Shown here: piece after piece, positions 35,098 to 44,656 of the stretch
Position numbering within the stretch: position 1 is the stretch's first letter
Layout of the letters: the number at the start of each line of letters is the position of its first letter
Assembly: GCA_002723155.1 (NCBI GenBank)
Contig: PBNO01000006.1
Coordinates: forward strand, 26,453-90,452
Source of the DNA: Ponticaulis sp.
GTDB lineage: Bacteria > Pseudomonadota > Alphaproteobacteria > Caulobacterales > Hyphomonadaceae
Length of the DNA stretch: 64,000 bases
Reading direction: 5' to 3'
Program-made: the position numbers and the translations under genes
The notes under the pieces: generated by a model
What the model was told of the DNA's origin: nothing
What the model saw: the letters and a program-made list of their open reading frames with translations, nothing else
The model's database searches: none

Positions 35098-36504
35098 TTA
35101 TTCGTTTTCTGCAGAAGGCGCGGCACCAAGTGCGCGGTAAAGCGCGATGGCGTTCAATGCCCGATCCCGCCGCGCCAGAATGAGCTGTTGACGCGCTGAG
35201 TAATCCTCACGCTGCGCGTCGAGTACAGACAGATAGTCGTCTACGCCAACGCGGAATCGCTCTTGCGATAGATTGAGCGTCACATCTGCGTCTTCTGAGA
35301 GGCGTTCAAGTGCGTTCAGTCGGGTATCGATCGTCTCGGTGATAGCAAGCGCATCAGCTGTCTCTCTGAACGCTGTCTGGATCGCGAGCTGGTAGCGGGC
35401 GACTGCCTGCTCCTGCTGGGCTTCAGTCACGGCAATCCGGTTCTGACGGGCGCCATAGTCGAAGATCGGAAGATCAAGCGACGGGCCGAAAGTCCAGCCG
35501 GCTACATCATTTGAGAAGAAGTTCTCAAGGTCAGTGCTGGAATATCCAACACGGCCAGAAAGGCTGATCGACGGGAAAAGCGCGGCGCGTGCCAAGCCGA
35601 TATTGGCATTGGCTGCCACGAGGTTTCGTTCGGCTGCCATGACGTCGGGACGGTTCAAAAGCACTTCTGACGAAATGTTGCCCGGCACAAGAAGCTCGAC
35701 CGGCGAGGGCGTCAGGGCGGCAGAGCCTTCAATATATGACGGAAGCTCTGTCCCGACGACGAGGCGCAGCGCGTTCAGGTCCTGTCTGATCTGGGCTTCG
35801 AACTGAGCTGCCTGCGCGCGGGCATTTTCCACGCTGGCAGATGCGCGGCGTGTATCAAGTTCCGTCGCGACGCCTGCGCTTAGTAGTTCCTGCGTGAGCG
35901 ACAGAGAGTCAGACTGGATATCGACCGTGTCTTCTGCCAGTGCGAGCAGCTCGCGGTCCGTTGCGAGGCGCACCCAGAGTTCGGCTACCGATGCGATCAG
36001 CGCGATGCGTGCAGCACGTTCGCCTTCGACGGTAGCAAGATAGCTCTGGAATGCCGCTTCATTCTGGTTGCGTACCCGGCTGAAAAAGTCGAGCTCAAAC
36101 CCGGTGACACCAAGCTGGAACAGTGCGGAGTCACGGAAGGCCGAGGTATTGGCGCCTGAGCCACCGAAACGACCGCCTTCCGTCAAATTTCCGCTGATTG
36201 AGGTATTGGGCAGCAGTGATGACTGGGCGATATTATACTGCGCCCGGGCAATCTCGATATTTGCTGCTGTCACTCTCAGGTCGCGATTTTCCTCAAGGGC
36301 GATTTCGATAAGTGATCGAAGATCTTCCGAAAGAAATACCTGATCCCATGCGAGTGGAGAATCGATGGCGATCCCCGTCGGTGCGCTTGGAATCTCGGCA
36401 GGAATAGTTGCTTCCGGTTGCTGATAGAGCGGAGCCAGATTGGTGCAGCCCGTAACAGAGAGGCTCCCTGCAAGAAGAGCAATTTTCAGATGACGCGAAG
36501 CCAT
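35098..36504 (-). CDS. RND efflux outer-membrane channel lipoprotein (OprM/NodT family)
   Basis: Outer-membrane factor of the tripartite pump. 468 aa with a lipoprotein signal ending SVTGC and two tandem OEP repeats (about 60-260 and 270-460), including the family's coiled-coil alpha-barrel segments. The stop of the transporter gene overlaps its ATG by 1 nt, so translation is coupled. It is the last gene of the operon. Confidence 0.93.
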   Translation of the reverse strand: MASRHLKIALLAGSLSVTGCTNLAPLYQQPEATIPAEIPSAPTGIAIDSPLAWDQVFLSEDLRSLIEIALEENRDLRVTAANIEIARAQYNIAQSSLLPNTSISGNLTEGGRFGGSGANTSAFRDSALFQLGVTGFELDFFSRVRNQNEAAFQSYLATVEGERAARIALIASVAELWVRLATDRELLALAEDTVDIQSDSLSLTQELLSAGVATELDTRRASASVENARAQAAQFEAQIRQDLNALRLVVGTELPSYIEGSAALTPSPVELLVPGNISSEVLLNRPDVMAAERNLVAANANIGLARAALFPSISLSGRVGYSSTDLENFFSNDVAGWTFGPSLDLPIFDYGARQNRIAVTEAQQEQAVARYQLAIQTAFRETADALAITETIDTRLNALERLSEDADVTLNLSQERFRVGVDDYLSVLDAQREDYSARQQLILARRDRALNAIALYRALGAAPSAENE

Positions 36505-39500
36505 TACGCAGCCTCCTCAGACTGTGGACCTTTATAAAGCGGTTTTGCACCCGTCACCTTACGTACAATTACGTAGAAGAGCGGCGCAAACACCAGACCG
36601 AAAAGGGTCGCGAAGATAATACCGCCCAGAACGGTCGTGCCGATAGCGATACGTGCGCCAGCGCCAGCACCAGAGCTAAGCACGAGCGGCAGGACACCGA
36701 AGCCGAACGCGAAGGATGTCATCAGGATCGGACGGAAACGCATTTTGACGGCTTCCATCGTCGCTGCGACGAGTTCCTTGCCTTCTTCTTCGAGCGCTTT
36801 GGCAAACTCGACGATCAGAATAGCGTTCTTAGACGCCAGTCCCACCGTGGTCAGAAGGCCGACCTGGAAGAACACATCGTTTGCAAGGCCCCCAAAGTGG
36901 GCGGCCAGAACGGCGCCGCCTACACCAAGCGGAGCGACGAGCAGAACGGCAACCGGGACAACCCAGCTCTCGTACAAGGCTGCAAGGCACAGGAACACGA
37001 ACAGCACGGACAGGATGTAGAGCATCAGTGCTTGATTGCCTGATTCACGCTCCTGCTCACTGAGGCCTGCCCATTGGAAGCTAATGCCTTCAGGAAGCTG
37101 GCTGATCAGCTGTTCTATCCGGTCCATAGCATCACCAGAGCTAACACCCGCCGCCGGCGCGCCCTGAATGTTGAGGGCAGGCATACCGTTATAGCGCGTC
37201 AGCTGTGGCGGGCCGTACGCCCATGAGGACGTCGCGATCTCGTCCAGAGGGATCATCTGGCCCTGGTTGTTACGAAGCTGCCAGTCGCCAATATCTTCCG
37301 GCTGCATGCGGTAAGGTGCATCGCCCTGAACATAGACGCGTTTGATACGCTCGCGATCAATGAAGTCGTTCACATAACGACCGCCAAATGCCACGGACAT
37401 CAGGTTCGTAACATCGGACAGTGAAATGCCGAGAGCTTGTGCCTTTTGATAGTCTATGTCGACGTTCAGCTCTGGCATGTCAGCCTGACCGTTTGGACGT
37501 ACGCTCGTGAGCAGCGGGTCCTGATTGGCCATGCCGAGCAGCATGTTTTGTGCTTCGACGAGCGTATCGTGACCTACGCCGCCAACATCCTGCAGATACA
37601 GGTTGAAGCCGCTTGAGGTGCCGAAGGCGCGGATTGGAGGCGGTGCTACAGCAAATGCACGCGCTTCGTTCAGGCTGAACAGATAGCCGCTTGCACGCTG
37701 TGTGAGCGCGAATACGGATTGATCTTCCTGCTTTCGCTCATCCCATGGTTTGAGGGCGGCGAAGATCACACCAAGGTTCTGACCTGCACCCATGGCAGGG
37801 TTGAAACCGGCAAGTGCGAACGCGCCATCGACAATGTCTTCCTCGGTTTCGGCGTAGTGATCGTAAATGTCGTTTACGACATCGAAGGTCCGTTCCACGC
37901 TGGCACCTTGAGGCAGTGTTATGAAGGTGAGGAACTGGCCCTGATCTTCTTCTGGAACAAACGAAGTCGGCAGGCGAGTAAAGCCAGCTCCAACCACGCC
38001 AACAATCACAAGGAAGACGCCGAAGAAGATAACCTTACGACGGATCATCCGGCTGACCGCTCCTTCGAAAACGCTTCGAAGACGATCAAAGCCGTTATTG
38101 AATATCCGGGCCGGTGCGCCGAGAATGCCGCCTTTGTCTGCGCCTTTTGGCTTCAGAATTGTGGCGCAAAGCGCTGGTGACAGGATGAGAGCCACAAGAA
38201 CAGACAGAGCCATCGCCGCCACGATCGTGACGGAGAATTGGCGATAGATTACGCCAGCAGCGCCTGGGAAAAACGCCATAGGGACGAACACCGCAGAGAG
38301 TACGACAGCGATACCAATCAGCGCGCCAGTGATCTGGTCCATCGATTTTCTTGTCGCCTCCAAAGGCGAGAGTTTGTCGTCATGCATCACCCTCTCGACG
38401 TTCTCAACGACAACGATCGCATCGTCCACGAGCAAGCCAATGGCGAGGACCATAGCGAACATGGTGAGCACGTTGATCGAAAAGCCGAGCACATAGAGCA
38501 CGGCGAATGTGCCGAGCAGAACGACAGGGACCGCAATCATCGGTACAAAGCTTGCGCGCAGACTCTGCAGGAAGATCAGGATAACAAAGAAGACGAGGAA
38601 AACGGCTTCAATAAGCGTCTTCTGAACCTCGTGAATAGAGGTTTCAATGAATGGAGATGTATCCACGGCGAACGCGTAATCTACCCCTTCAGGGAAGGTG
38701 CGTGACAGGCGTTCGACTTCTTCTTTTACAGCATCCACGGTATCGAGCGCATTGGCGCCCGTTGCGACCGTAATCGCGAAGCCGGACGCAGGCTGACCAT
38801 TGAATCTGGAGACGGCATCATAGGTTTCCGCGCCCAACTCGACACGTGCAACGTCGCCCAGACGAACCGAGCGGCCTTCAGCCGTTGTCAGGATCAGAAG
38901 GTTTTCAAACTCTTCAGTTGTCGTCAGCAGGGATTGCAGCGTGATGGTCGCGGTAATTTCCTGTCCGGGCTCTGCTGGCATCGCGCCCACGGAACCGGAC
39001 GAGACCTGTGCGTTCTGCGCTGTGATCGCGTTCGTGATGTCGCTCGGCATTAGCTGGTACTGAGCCAGGCTCAGTGGGTCGAGCCAGATACGCATAGCGT
39101 ATTGCGAGCCAAAAACGCGGACGTTGCCAACACCGTCTACACGGCCAATTGCATCGTACATATTGGCGTAGATGAAATCGCCGAGATCATCGCGGTTATA
39201 ATCTCCGTTCTCGGAATAGATCGCTGTGATCAGCGCAAAACCGTCAGACGCTTTGTTGACGCTGACGCCCTGCCGCTGAACGGGCTGCGGAAGCAATGGC
39301 GTTGCGAGAGAAAGTTTGTTCTGGACCTGAACCTGCGCAATGTCCGGGTCGGTACCGGTCTCGAATGTCAGAGTGATAGAACTCGCACCAGAGGAACTGG
39401 ACGAAGACGTGATGTTCTCCAGCCCGTCCAGCCCAGTCATACGCTGCTCGATGACCTGCGTAACAGAATCCTCGACAGCCTCAGCCGATGCACCAGGATA

Positions 39501-39644
39501 GAATGCGGTAATATTGATCGTCGTAGGCGCAATATCGGGATACTGAGCAACCGGGAGCATGCGTAGCGAGAAAACGCCCGCGAGCATGATCAGAATTGAA
39601 ATCACCCACGCGAATACGGGGCGATCAATGAAGAAACGAGCCAT
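36504..39644 (-). CDS. RND multidrug efflux transporter (HAE1, AcrB/MexB-like)
   Basis: Proton-driven inner-membrane pump, 1046 aa, full length. N-terminal MARFFIDRPVFAWVISI, the paired aspartates of the proton relay in GLLVDDAIVVVEN (about residue 405), the relay Lys in GLASKNAILIVEF (about 940), and two large periplasmic loops are all present. Drug range cannot be told, but the close match to the hydrophobic/amphiphilic efflux class suggests detergents, dyes and antibiotics. It lies between the adaptor and channel genes. Confidence 0.96.
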   Translation of the reverse strand: MARFFIDRPVFAWVISILIMLAGVFSLRMLPVAQYPDIAPTTINITAFYPGASAEAVEDSVTQVIEQRMTGLDGLENITSSSSSSGASSITLTFETGTDPDIAQVQVQNKLSLATPLLPQPVQRQGVSVNKASDGFALITAIYSENGDYNRDDLGDFIYANMYDAIGRVDGVGNVRVFGSQYAMRIWLDPLSLAQYQLMPSDITNAITAQNAQVSSGSVGAMPAEPGQEITATITLQSLLTTTEEFENLLILTTAEGRSVRLGDVARVELGAETYDAVSRFNGQPASGFAITVATGANALDTVDAVKEEVERLSRTFPEGVDYAFAVDTSPFIETSIHEVQKTLIEAVFLVFFVILIFLQSLRASFVPMIAVPVVLLGTFAVLYVLGFSINVLTMFAMVLAIGLLVDDAIVVVENVERVMHDDKLSPLEATRKSMDQITGALIGIAVVLSAVFVPMAFFPGAAGVIYRQFSVTIVAAMALSVLVALILSPALCATILKPKGADKGGILGAPARIFNNGFDRLRSVFEGAVSRMIRRKVIFFGVFLVIVGVVGAGFTRLPTSFVPEEDQGQFLTFITLPQGASVERTFDVVNDIYDHYAETEEDIVDGAFALAGFNPAMGAGQNLGVIFAALKPWDERKQEDQSVFALTQRASGYLFSLNEARAFAVAPPPIRAFGTSSGFNLYLQDVGGVGHDTLVEAQNMLLGMANQDPLLTSVRPNGQADMPELNVDIDYQKAQALGISLSDVTNLMSVAFGGRYVNDFIDRERIKRVYVQGDAPYRMQPEDIGDWQLRNNQGQMIPLDEIATSSWAYGPPQLTRYNGMPALNIQGAPAAGVSSGDAMDRIEQLISQLPEGISFQWAGLSEQERESGNQALMLYILSVLFVFLCLAALYESWVVPVAVLLVAPLGVGGAVLAAHFGGLANDVFFQVGLLTTVGLASKNAILIVEFAKALEEEGKELVAATMEAVKMRFRPILMTSFAFGFGVLPLVLSSGAGAGARIAIGTTVLGGIIFATLFGLVFAPLFYVIVRKVTGAKPLYKGPQSEEAA

Positions 39645-39659
39645 TGAGATCTTCCCCTT

Positions 39660-40868
39660 TTACTGTGCGCCGGCCGGTTGAGCAGTTGGCTCGCCATTGC
39701 GCGACGTAACGCGAACTGGTGCGCCATTGCGAACTGATTGAAGTCCGCTGACGATAAGCTGGTCGCCGTCTTCCAGACCTTCCGTTACGACCCAATTCGA
39801 ACCTTGAGATTCCAGGATAGAAACCGTGCGGGACTGAGCTGTGTTATTCTCGTCAACCACGTAGACATAGCCATCGCCTCGTGGTGTGCGCTGCAATGCC
39901 CGCTGAGGGATGACGAAGACACGGTCATAAGACCCTGCAGAGAAGCTGGCGGTCACAAACATGCCCGGAAGAAGCAAGCCATCAGGGTTTGGGACGACGG
40001 CACGGACGATCACCGTACCCGCAGCTTCATCAACGTTGACTTCGCTAAAGCCGAGCTGTCCGGTTTCAGGAAATTCTGAGCCATTCTCGAGGTGGATTGT
40101 GACCGGTACATTGGTGTTCTGATTGCTGGAAATGGAACCCGAGGCTACATCTTGCTTCCAGCGGAGAAGCTCCGAACTCGCAGTCGTCAAATCAACATAG
40201 ATCGGATCAAGCTGAAGAACGCGCGCCAGAGACGTGCTCTGGTTTGCTGTGACGAGCGCCCCTTGCGTCACGTTTGAACGACCAATCTGCCCATTAATGG
40301 GGCTACGAACTGTCGTGCGTTCAAGATCGATTTCCGCCCGTGCAAGAGCTGCCTGGCGTATGCCGATATCAGCTTCGGCCCGTTCCATGTCTGCAACTGC
40401 GTTATCATAGTCCTGACGACTGACGGCATTGATTTCCGCCAGACGTTCAAAGCGTTCTGCAGTTTCGCGTGCAGCAGCAGCACTCGCTTCAGCGCCTCGC
40501 AGGGCAGCCTGTGCGCTTCGGACTTCGGCGCGGTACTCAGCCGGATCAATCTGATAAAGCGCTTCGCCCTCTTCGACGGTCTGGCCTTCGGTGAAGAGAC
40601 GTCGCTGAATAAGTCCGGTTACTTGCGGGCGGATTTCTGCCTCAGCAAAGGCGCGAGCGCGGCCAGTGAGTTCGCGCACGCTTTGGACTTCTTCAGACCG
40701 AAGTTCGATTACGCCCACGGCAGATGCCATTTGTTGAGCGGCACTCGCGCTTTGAGCGGGTTCGGATTCGTGGCCGCCGCCACAGGCGGTCAGGATGAGA
40801 GCAGTTGAGACGAGGGCGATGCCAGCTGTAAGTGGGCTACGCTTCGTAACGGAGGCGTTCGATTGCAT
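39660..40868 (-). CDS. RND efflux periplasmic adaptor lipoprotein (AcrA/MexA-like)
   Basis: Membrane-fusion protein joining pump and channel. 402 aa with lipoprotein signal ILTACGGG. The order is beta-barrel/lipoyl/alpha-hairpin as in AcrA: EIRPQVTGLIQRRLFTEGQ and VEEGEALYQIDP of the first lipoyl half, a coiled-coil hairpin (about 115-170), and RSPINGQIGRS of the second half. It is the first gene of the operon, transcribed from a promoter overlapping a TetR-type operator. Confidence 0.95.
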   Translation of the reverse strand: MQSNASVTKRSPLTAGIALVSTALILTACGGGHESEPAQSASAAQQMASAVGVIELRSEEVQSVRELTGRARAFAEAEIRPQVTGLIQRRLFTEGQTVEEGEALYQIDPAEYRAEVRSAQAALRGAEASAAAARETAERFERLAEINAVSRQDYDNAVADMERAEADIGIRQAALARAEIDLERTTVRSPINGQIGRSNVTQGALVTANQSTSLARVLQLDPIYVDLTTASSELLRWKQDVASGSISSNQNTNVPVTIHLENGSEFPETGQLGFSEVNVDEAAGTVIVRAVVPNPDGLLLPGMFVTASFSAGSYDRVFVIPQRALQRTPRGDGYVYVVDENNTAQSRTVSILESQGSNWVVTEGLEDGDQLIVSGLQSVRNGAPVRVTSRNGEPTAQPAGAQ

Positions 40869-40901
40869 GCTTTAGCGACTTTCCGAATTACCCGTTGAGT
40901 T

Positions 40902-40919
40902 TTAGAATGATCGTTCTAA
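40902..40919. promoter_or_regulatory. TetR-type operator of the RND efflux operon
   Basis: An 18-nt near-perfect palindrome, TTAGAATGATCGTTCTAA, with one mismatched symmetric pair. It overlaps the -10 region of the efflux promoter and sits in the gap between the divergent adaptor and TetR genes, the expected binding site for that repressor. Confidence 0.75.
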
Positions 40920-40945
40920 TATTGTTTGACTTGTCCCTACGTCAA
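40917..40945 (-). promoter_or_regulatory. Promoter of the RND efflux operon
   Basis: On the minus strand TTGACG and ATATTA are separated by 17 nt (or TATTAG at 18). The -10 overlaps the palindromic operator, so bound repressor would block polymerase. The leader to the adaptor ATG is about 40 nt. Confidence 0.65.
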
Positions 40946-40980
40946 GGGATTTTCTATGAGATCACAGAAAGTTTAGTGTA

Positions 40981-41580
40981 GTGAACTATAATGACTCGAT
41001 TTCGCGCAAGTCTGCAAGGCAGAACCAGATTTTGGACGCTGCCGCGCATTGTTTTGTCGAAAAGGGGTTTCACGGGGCGGGCATGGCTGAAGTCGCCAAG
41101 CGCTCAGGCATGAGCACGGGCCACATCTATCATTATTTCGACAATAAGCAGGCCATCATTCTGGCGATTGTAGAGCGTGAGGGCGACGAGGCTCTGGTTC
41201 GGATTAGTGAATTGGAAAAGATTCCGGTCGATACGTTCAAAGAGACCTTCATTGAGCATATCGTAGCTGCAATCACGAAAAAGATTTCACCGTTCCAGAC
41301 GAGCCTTGATGCTGAAATTGTTGCCGAAGGTCATCGGAATGAGGAAGTCCGCAAGCGGATGCTTGAGAATGACGAGCGCGTCAGGGCGAAGTTATGTGAG
41401 GTCCTGAAGCCAAAACTGGGTGTGACCAATCTCGAACAGCTTGTTGATTCGTTGATGACTTTACTCATCGGAATTACGGGCCGTTATTCGCGCAATCCTG
41501 AAAGAGTATCAGTCATCATCGAGACGCTGCTTCGTACGACGCTGGCGTCATTGATCGAAGAGTTTTCAGAAGCTGCATAG
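40981..41580 (+). CDS. TetR/AcrR family repressor of the efflux operon
   Basis: 199-aa transcriptional repressor. The N-terminal helix-turn-helix is clear (QILDAAAHCFVEKGFHG followed by SGMSTGHIYHYFDNK, about 15-60), and the C-terminal part is an all-helical ligand domain with a TetR_C_6-like pattern. The start is GTG with a weak ribosome-binding site, consistent with low expression. It is divergent from the RND operon and next to the palindromic operator, so local autoregulated control is inferred. Confidence 0.92.
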   Translation: MNYNDSISRKSARQNQILDAAAHCFVEKGFHGAGMAEVAKRSGMSTGHIYHYFDNKQAIILAIVEREGDEALVRISELEKIPVDTFKETFIEHIVAAITKKISPFQTSLDAEIVAEGHRNEEVRKRMLENDERVRAKLCEVLKPKLGVTNLEQLVDSLMTLLIGITGRYSRNPERVSVIIETLLRTTLASLIEEFSEAA

Positions 41581-41586
41581 CGGTAA

Positions 41587-41620
41587 TAAAAAAAGCCCGG
41601 CGATCAAGCCGGGCTTTTCT
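41587..41620. terminator. Bidirectional terminator between tetR and cysNC
   Basis: An 8-bp core stem, AGCCCGGC with GCCGGGCT and a 6-nt loop, is extended by A/T pairs. T runs follow on both strands. It lies between convergent genes. Confidence 0.88.
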
Positions 41621-41639
41621 TTGAGGTGGGGGCGATGCT

Positions 41640-43544
41640 CTAGCCGAGCATGCCGCGTTCTTTCATCCAGTCGACGATGATTTCAGCCGCTTCGTCAGCG
41701 CTTACTTTCGTTGTGTCGATTTCGATCTCTGGCTCTGTTGGCGGCTCGTAAGGGCTATCAATACCTGTGAAGTTCTTGATCTTGCCTTCGCGCGCACGCT
41801 TGTAGAGGCCCTTCACGTCGCGCTGCTCGGCTACGTTGAGCGGCGTATTGACGAATACTTCTACAAACTCGCCATCTTCCACCATGTTGCGGGCCATGCG
41901 GCGCTCGGAACGGAATGGAGAGATGAAGGAAACAAGTGTGATCAGACCAGCGTCGACCATAAGCTTCGACACTTCGGAGACACGGCGGATGTTTTCCACG
42001 CGGTCAGCGTCTGTGAAGCCAAGGTCACGGTTAAGGCCGTGACGCACATTGTCACCATCGAGCAGGTAAGTGTGACGGTCGATCGAGTAGAGGCGCTTCT
42101 GAAGCGCATTCGCGATGGTCGATTTACCGGAGCCGGAAAGACCCGTGAACCAGAGTACGGCCGGCTTCTGGTTTTTCTGAGCCGAGTGCGCCTCTTTGTT
42201 CACATCAACAGATTGCCAGTGGATGTTGCCTGCGCGACGAAGCGCAAAGTCAATCATGCCCATGCCAACGGTGTTGTTGTTCAGGCGGTCGATCAGAATG
42301 AAGCCGCCAGTTTCACGGATTTCATTGTATGGGTCGAACGGAATGGCCTGATCGAGCGACAGGGTACAAACGCCGACTTCGTTGAGCGACAGATCACGGG
42401 CAGGGCGGTCCTGCAGGTCTGACATCTCAATGCGGTATTTGGTTTCGTTGACCTGCGCTGTGACCGTCTTGGAGCCGATCTTCATCAGGTAACGACGGCC
42501 CGGAAGCATTTTGTCGTCGGCCATCCAGAAGATACGCGCCTGGAACTGGTCAGCAACCTGAGCCGGAGACTCGGCTGTACAGATCAGGTCGCCGCGTGAG
42601 GTGTCGACTTCGTCTGCGAAGCAGACAGTGACAGACTCGCCTGCCATCGCTTCCTGAACGTCCTGATCGCCGGACAGGATACGCGTAACCGTTGTTTCCT
42701 TAGCAGAAGGAAGTGTCTTTACGCGATCACCAACTTTGACCGTACCGGACGGGATCTGACCGGAGAAACCACGGAAGTCGAGGTTCGGGCGGTTCACATA
42801 CTGGACCGGCAGACGGAATGGCGCGTTGAGGCGGTCATCGTCGACTGGAACAGTCTCAAGATATTCCATCAGGGACGGGCCGTCATACCAAGGCGTCTGT
42901 TCAGACTTGGTCGTGATGTTTGTACCTTCGAGCGCAGACATCGGAATCGCCTGGATTTCGATACCGGTTGCCAGTTCTTCAGCAAACTCGATGAAGTCGC
43001 TTTCAATGTCATCGAAGACAGATTGTTCGTAGTTCTGCAGGTCCATCTTGTTGATGGCGAGAACCAGTTTGCGAATGCCGAGTGATGACGCGATGAAGGC
43101 GTGACGGCGTGTCTGTACAAGAACACCGCGGCGTGCGTCGATCAGCAGGATCGCAAGATCCGCTGTAGAGGCGCCCGTTGCCATGTTCCGTGTGTATTGA
43201 ACGTGACCTGGCGTGTCCGCGACGATGAACTTACGTTTGTCGGTTGAGAAGAAACGGTACGCAACGTCAATCGTGATGCCTTGCTCGCGTTCGGCAGTGA
43301 GGCCGTCAACAAGAAGTGCGAAGTCGATATTCTCGCCCTGTGTACCAACACGCTTGGAGTCGGACTCAAGAGCGTCCAACTGATCTTCGAAGATCATTTT
43401 GGAGTCGTAAAGCATACGACCGATAAGCGTGGATTTGCCGTCGTCTACGGAGCCGCAAGTAATGAAGCGCAGAAGGGATTTGTTCTCGTGCGCTTCGAGA
43501 TAGCCGCGGATATCGGTCTCGAGGAGTGAATTCTGGTCGGACAT
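41640..43544 (-). CDS. cysNC: Bifunctional sulfate adenylyltransferase subunit 1 / adenylylsulfate kinase
   Basis: 634-aa fusion. Residues 1-445 are the CysN GTPase that drives APS formation with CysD (P-loop GSVDDGKS at 31-38, DTPGH at 110-114, NKMD at 165-168). Residues 455-634 are the CysC APS kinase (P-loop GLSGSGKS at 468-475) making PAPS. The ATG at 43544 is 1 nt after the cysD stop; the frame is open 63 nt further upstream into cysD but that start is not needed. The kinase step is unexpected for a strict APS-reducing pathway. Confidence 0.95.
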   Translation of the reverse strand: MSDQNSLLETDIRGYLEAHENKSLLRFITCGSVDDGKSTLIGRMLYDSKMIFEDQLDALESDSKRVGTQGENIDFALLVDGLTAEREQGITIDVAYRFFSTDKRKFIVADTPGHVQYTRNMATGASTADLAILLIDARRGVLVQTRRHAFIASSLGIRKLVLAINKMDLQNYEQSVFDDIESDFIEFAEELATGIEIQAIPMSALEGTNITTKSEQTPWYDGPSLMEYLETVPVDDDRLNAPFRLPVQYVNRPNLDFRGFSGQIPSGTVKVGDRVKTLPSAKETTVTRILSGDQDVQEAMAGESVTVCFADEVDTSRGDLICTAESPAQVADQFQARIFWMADDKMLPGRRYLMKIGSKTVTAQVNETKYRIEMSDLQDRPARDLSLNEVGVCTLSLDQAIPFDPYNEIRETGGFILIDRLNNNTVGMGMIDFALRRAGNIHWQSVDVNKEAHSAQKNQKPAVLWFTGLSGSGKSTIANALQKRLYSIDRHTYLLDGDNVRHGLNRDLGFTDADRVENIRRVSEVSKLMVDAGLITLVSFISPFRSERRMARNMVEDGEFVEVFVNTPLNVAEQRDVKGLYKRAREGKIKNFTGIDSPYEPPTEPEIEIDTTKVSADEAAEIIVDWMKERGMLG

Positions 43545-43545
43545 C

Positions 43546-44460
43546 TTAGAAGTATCCTTCTTGTTTTTTCTTCTCCATCGAGCCGGACTGGTCACGGTCG
43601 ATGACACGGCCCTGGCGTTCGGACGACTTGGTCAGAAGCATTTCCTGAATGATCTCTTCCAGAGTATCGGCTTCACTCTCGACTGCGCCGGTGAGCGGGT
43701 AGCAGCCAAGCGTACGGAAGCGGACCGACTTCTCGACCGCTGTTTTGCGAAGCTCTTCAGGAACGCGGTCATCATCAACCATGATCTGCGTGCCTTCCCA
43801 CTCAACGACCGGGCGTTTTGCGGAGTAGTAGAGCGGAACAATGTCGATATTCTCGCGACGGATGTACTGCCAGATATCAAGCTCGGTCCAGTTGGAAAGC
43901 GGGAACACACGAATGCTTTCACCCGGACGAATACGAGTGTTGTAGAGGTTCCAGAGTTCCGGACGCTGGTTCTTAGGATCCCAGCGGTGCTCGGCTGTAC
44001 GGAAAGAACAGATACGTTCTTTCGCACGTGATTTTTCTTCATCGCGTCGTGCCCCACCGAATGCGATGTCGAATTTGTACTTGTCGAGTGCTTGCTTCAG
44101 CGCCGCGGTTTTCATCACGTCCGTGTGCAGAGCCGAGCCGTGCGAGAAGGGACCAATGCCTGCATCAATGCCTTCCTGGTTACTGTGAACCAGAAGCTCG
44201 AGGCCTGTTTCTTTCGCGCGACGGTCGCGGAACTCGATCATTTCCTTGAACTTCCATGTCGTATCGACGTGAAGCAGAGGAAATGGCGGTTTGCTCGGAT
44301 AGAATGCCTTCATGGCAAGGTGAAGCATCACCGCGCTATCCTTGCCGACAGAATAAAGCATCACCGGACGTTCAGCGTCGGCGACAACCTCGCGCATGAT
44401 GTGCATGCTCTCCGCTTCGAGGCGGTCTAAGTGGGTTAAGTTCTTCAAAGTGCCCCCCAT
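43546..44460 (-). CDS. cysD: Sulfate adenylyltransferase subunit 2
   Basis: Catalytic subunit of ATP sulfurylase, forming APS from sulfate and ATP. 304 aa with PP-loop [13 protein letters not shown], the [16 protein letters not shown] segment and [12 protein letters not shown]. It precedes cysNC by 1 nt. The 196-nt upstream region carries a candidate promoter. The ATG has no obvious upstream Shine-Dalgarno and is followed at once by a run of G. Confidence 0.96.
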   Translation of the reverse strand: MGGTLKNLTHLDRLEAESMHIMREVVADAERPVMLYSVGKDSAVMLHLAMKAFYPSKPPFPLLHVDTTWKFKEMIEFRDRRAKETGLELLVHSNQEGIDAGIGPFSHGSALHTDVMKTAALKQALDKYKFDIAFGGARRDEEKSRAKERICSFRTAEHRWDPKNQRPELWNLYNTRIRPGESIRVFPLSNWTELDIWQYIRRENIDIVPLYYSAKRPVVEWEGTQIMVDDDRVPEELRKTAVEKSVRFRTLGCYPLTGAVESEADTLEEIIQEMLLTKSSERQGRVIDRDQSGSMEKKKQEGYF

Positions 44461-44485
44461 GGCGTACGCGTACTCATAAATTCAG

Positions 44486-44514
44486 TCTCTATCGGTCAGT
44501 TTTCGTAGGGACAA
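44486..44514 (-). promoter_or_regulatory. Candidate cysD promoter
   Basis: TTGTCC and TAGAGA lie 17 nt apart on the minus strand, about 25 nt upstream of the cysD ATG. Moderate consensus match. The remainder of the gap up to 44656 shows no feature I can support. Confidence 0.35.
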
Positions 44515-44656
44515 GTTTCCACTAACGAAAATAATTAGAATGTGAGGTGTGTCTGTCGTCTGTTCACCACTTGCACAGTGCGCGCGCGACTGCATTCAGT
44601 TTAGCGAAAGACTATTGTCAGCTTTCCTCTAGATTAGGTCATTCCTTGGTGCGTTG

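Noticed and set aside
44464-44473. GTACGCGTAC palindrome next to the cysD start
   Set aside because: Ten-nt palindromes of this composition arise by chance at this GC content, and a similar string occurs before gatA without related function.
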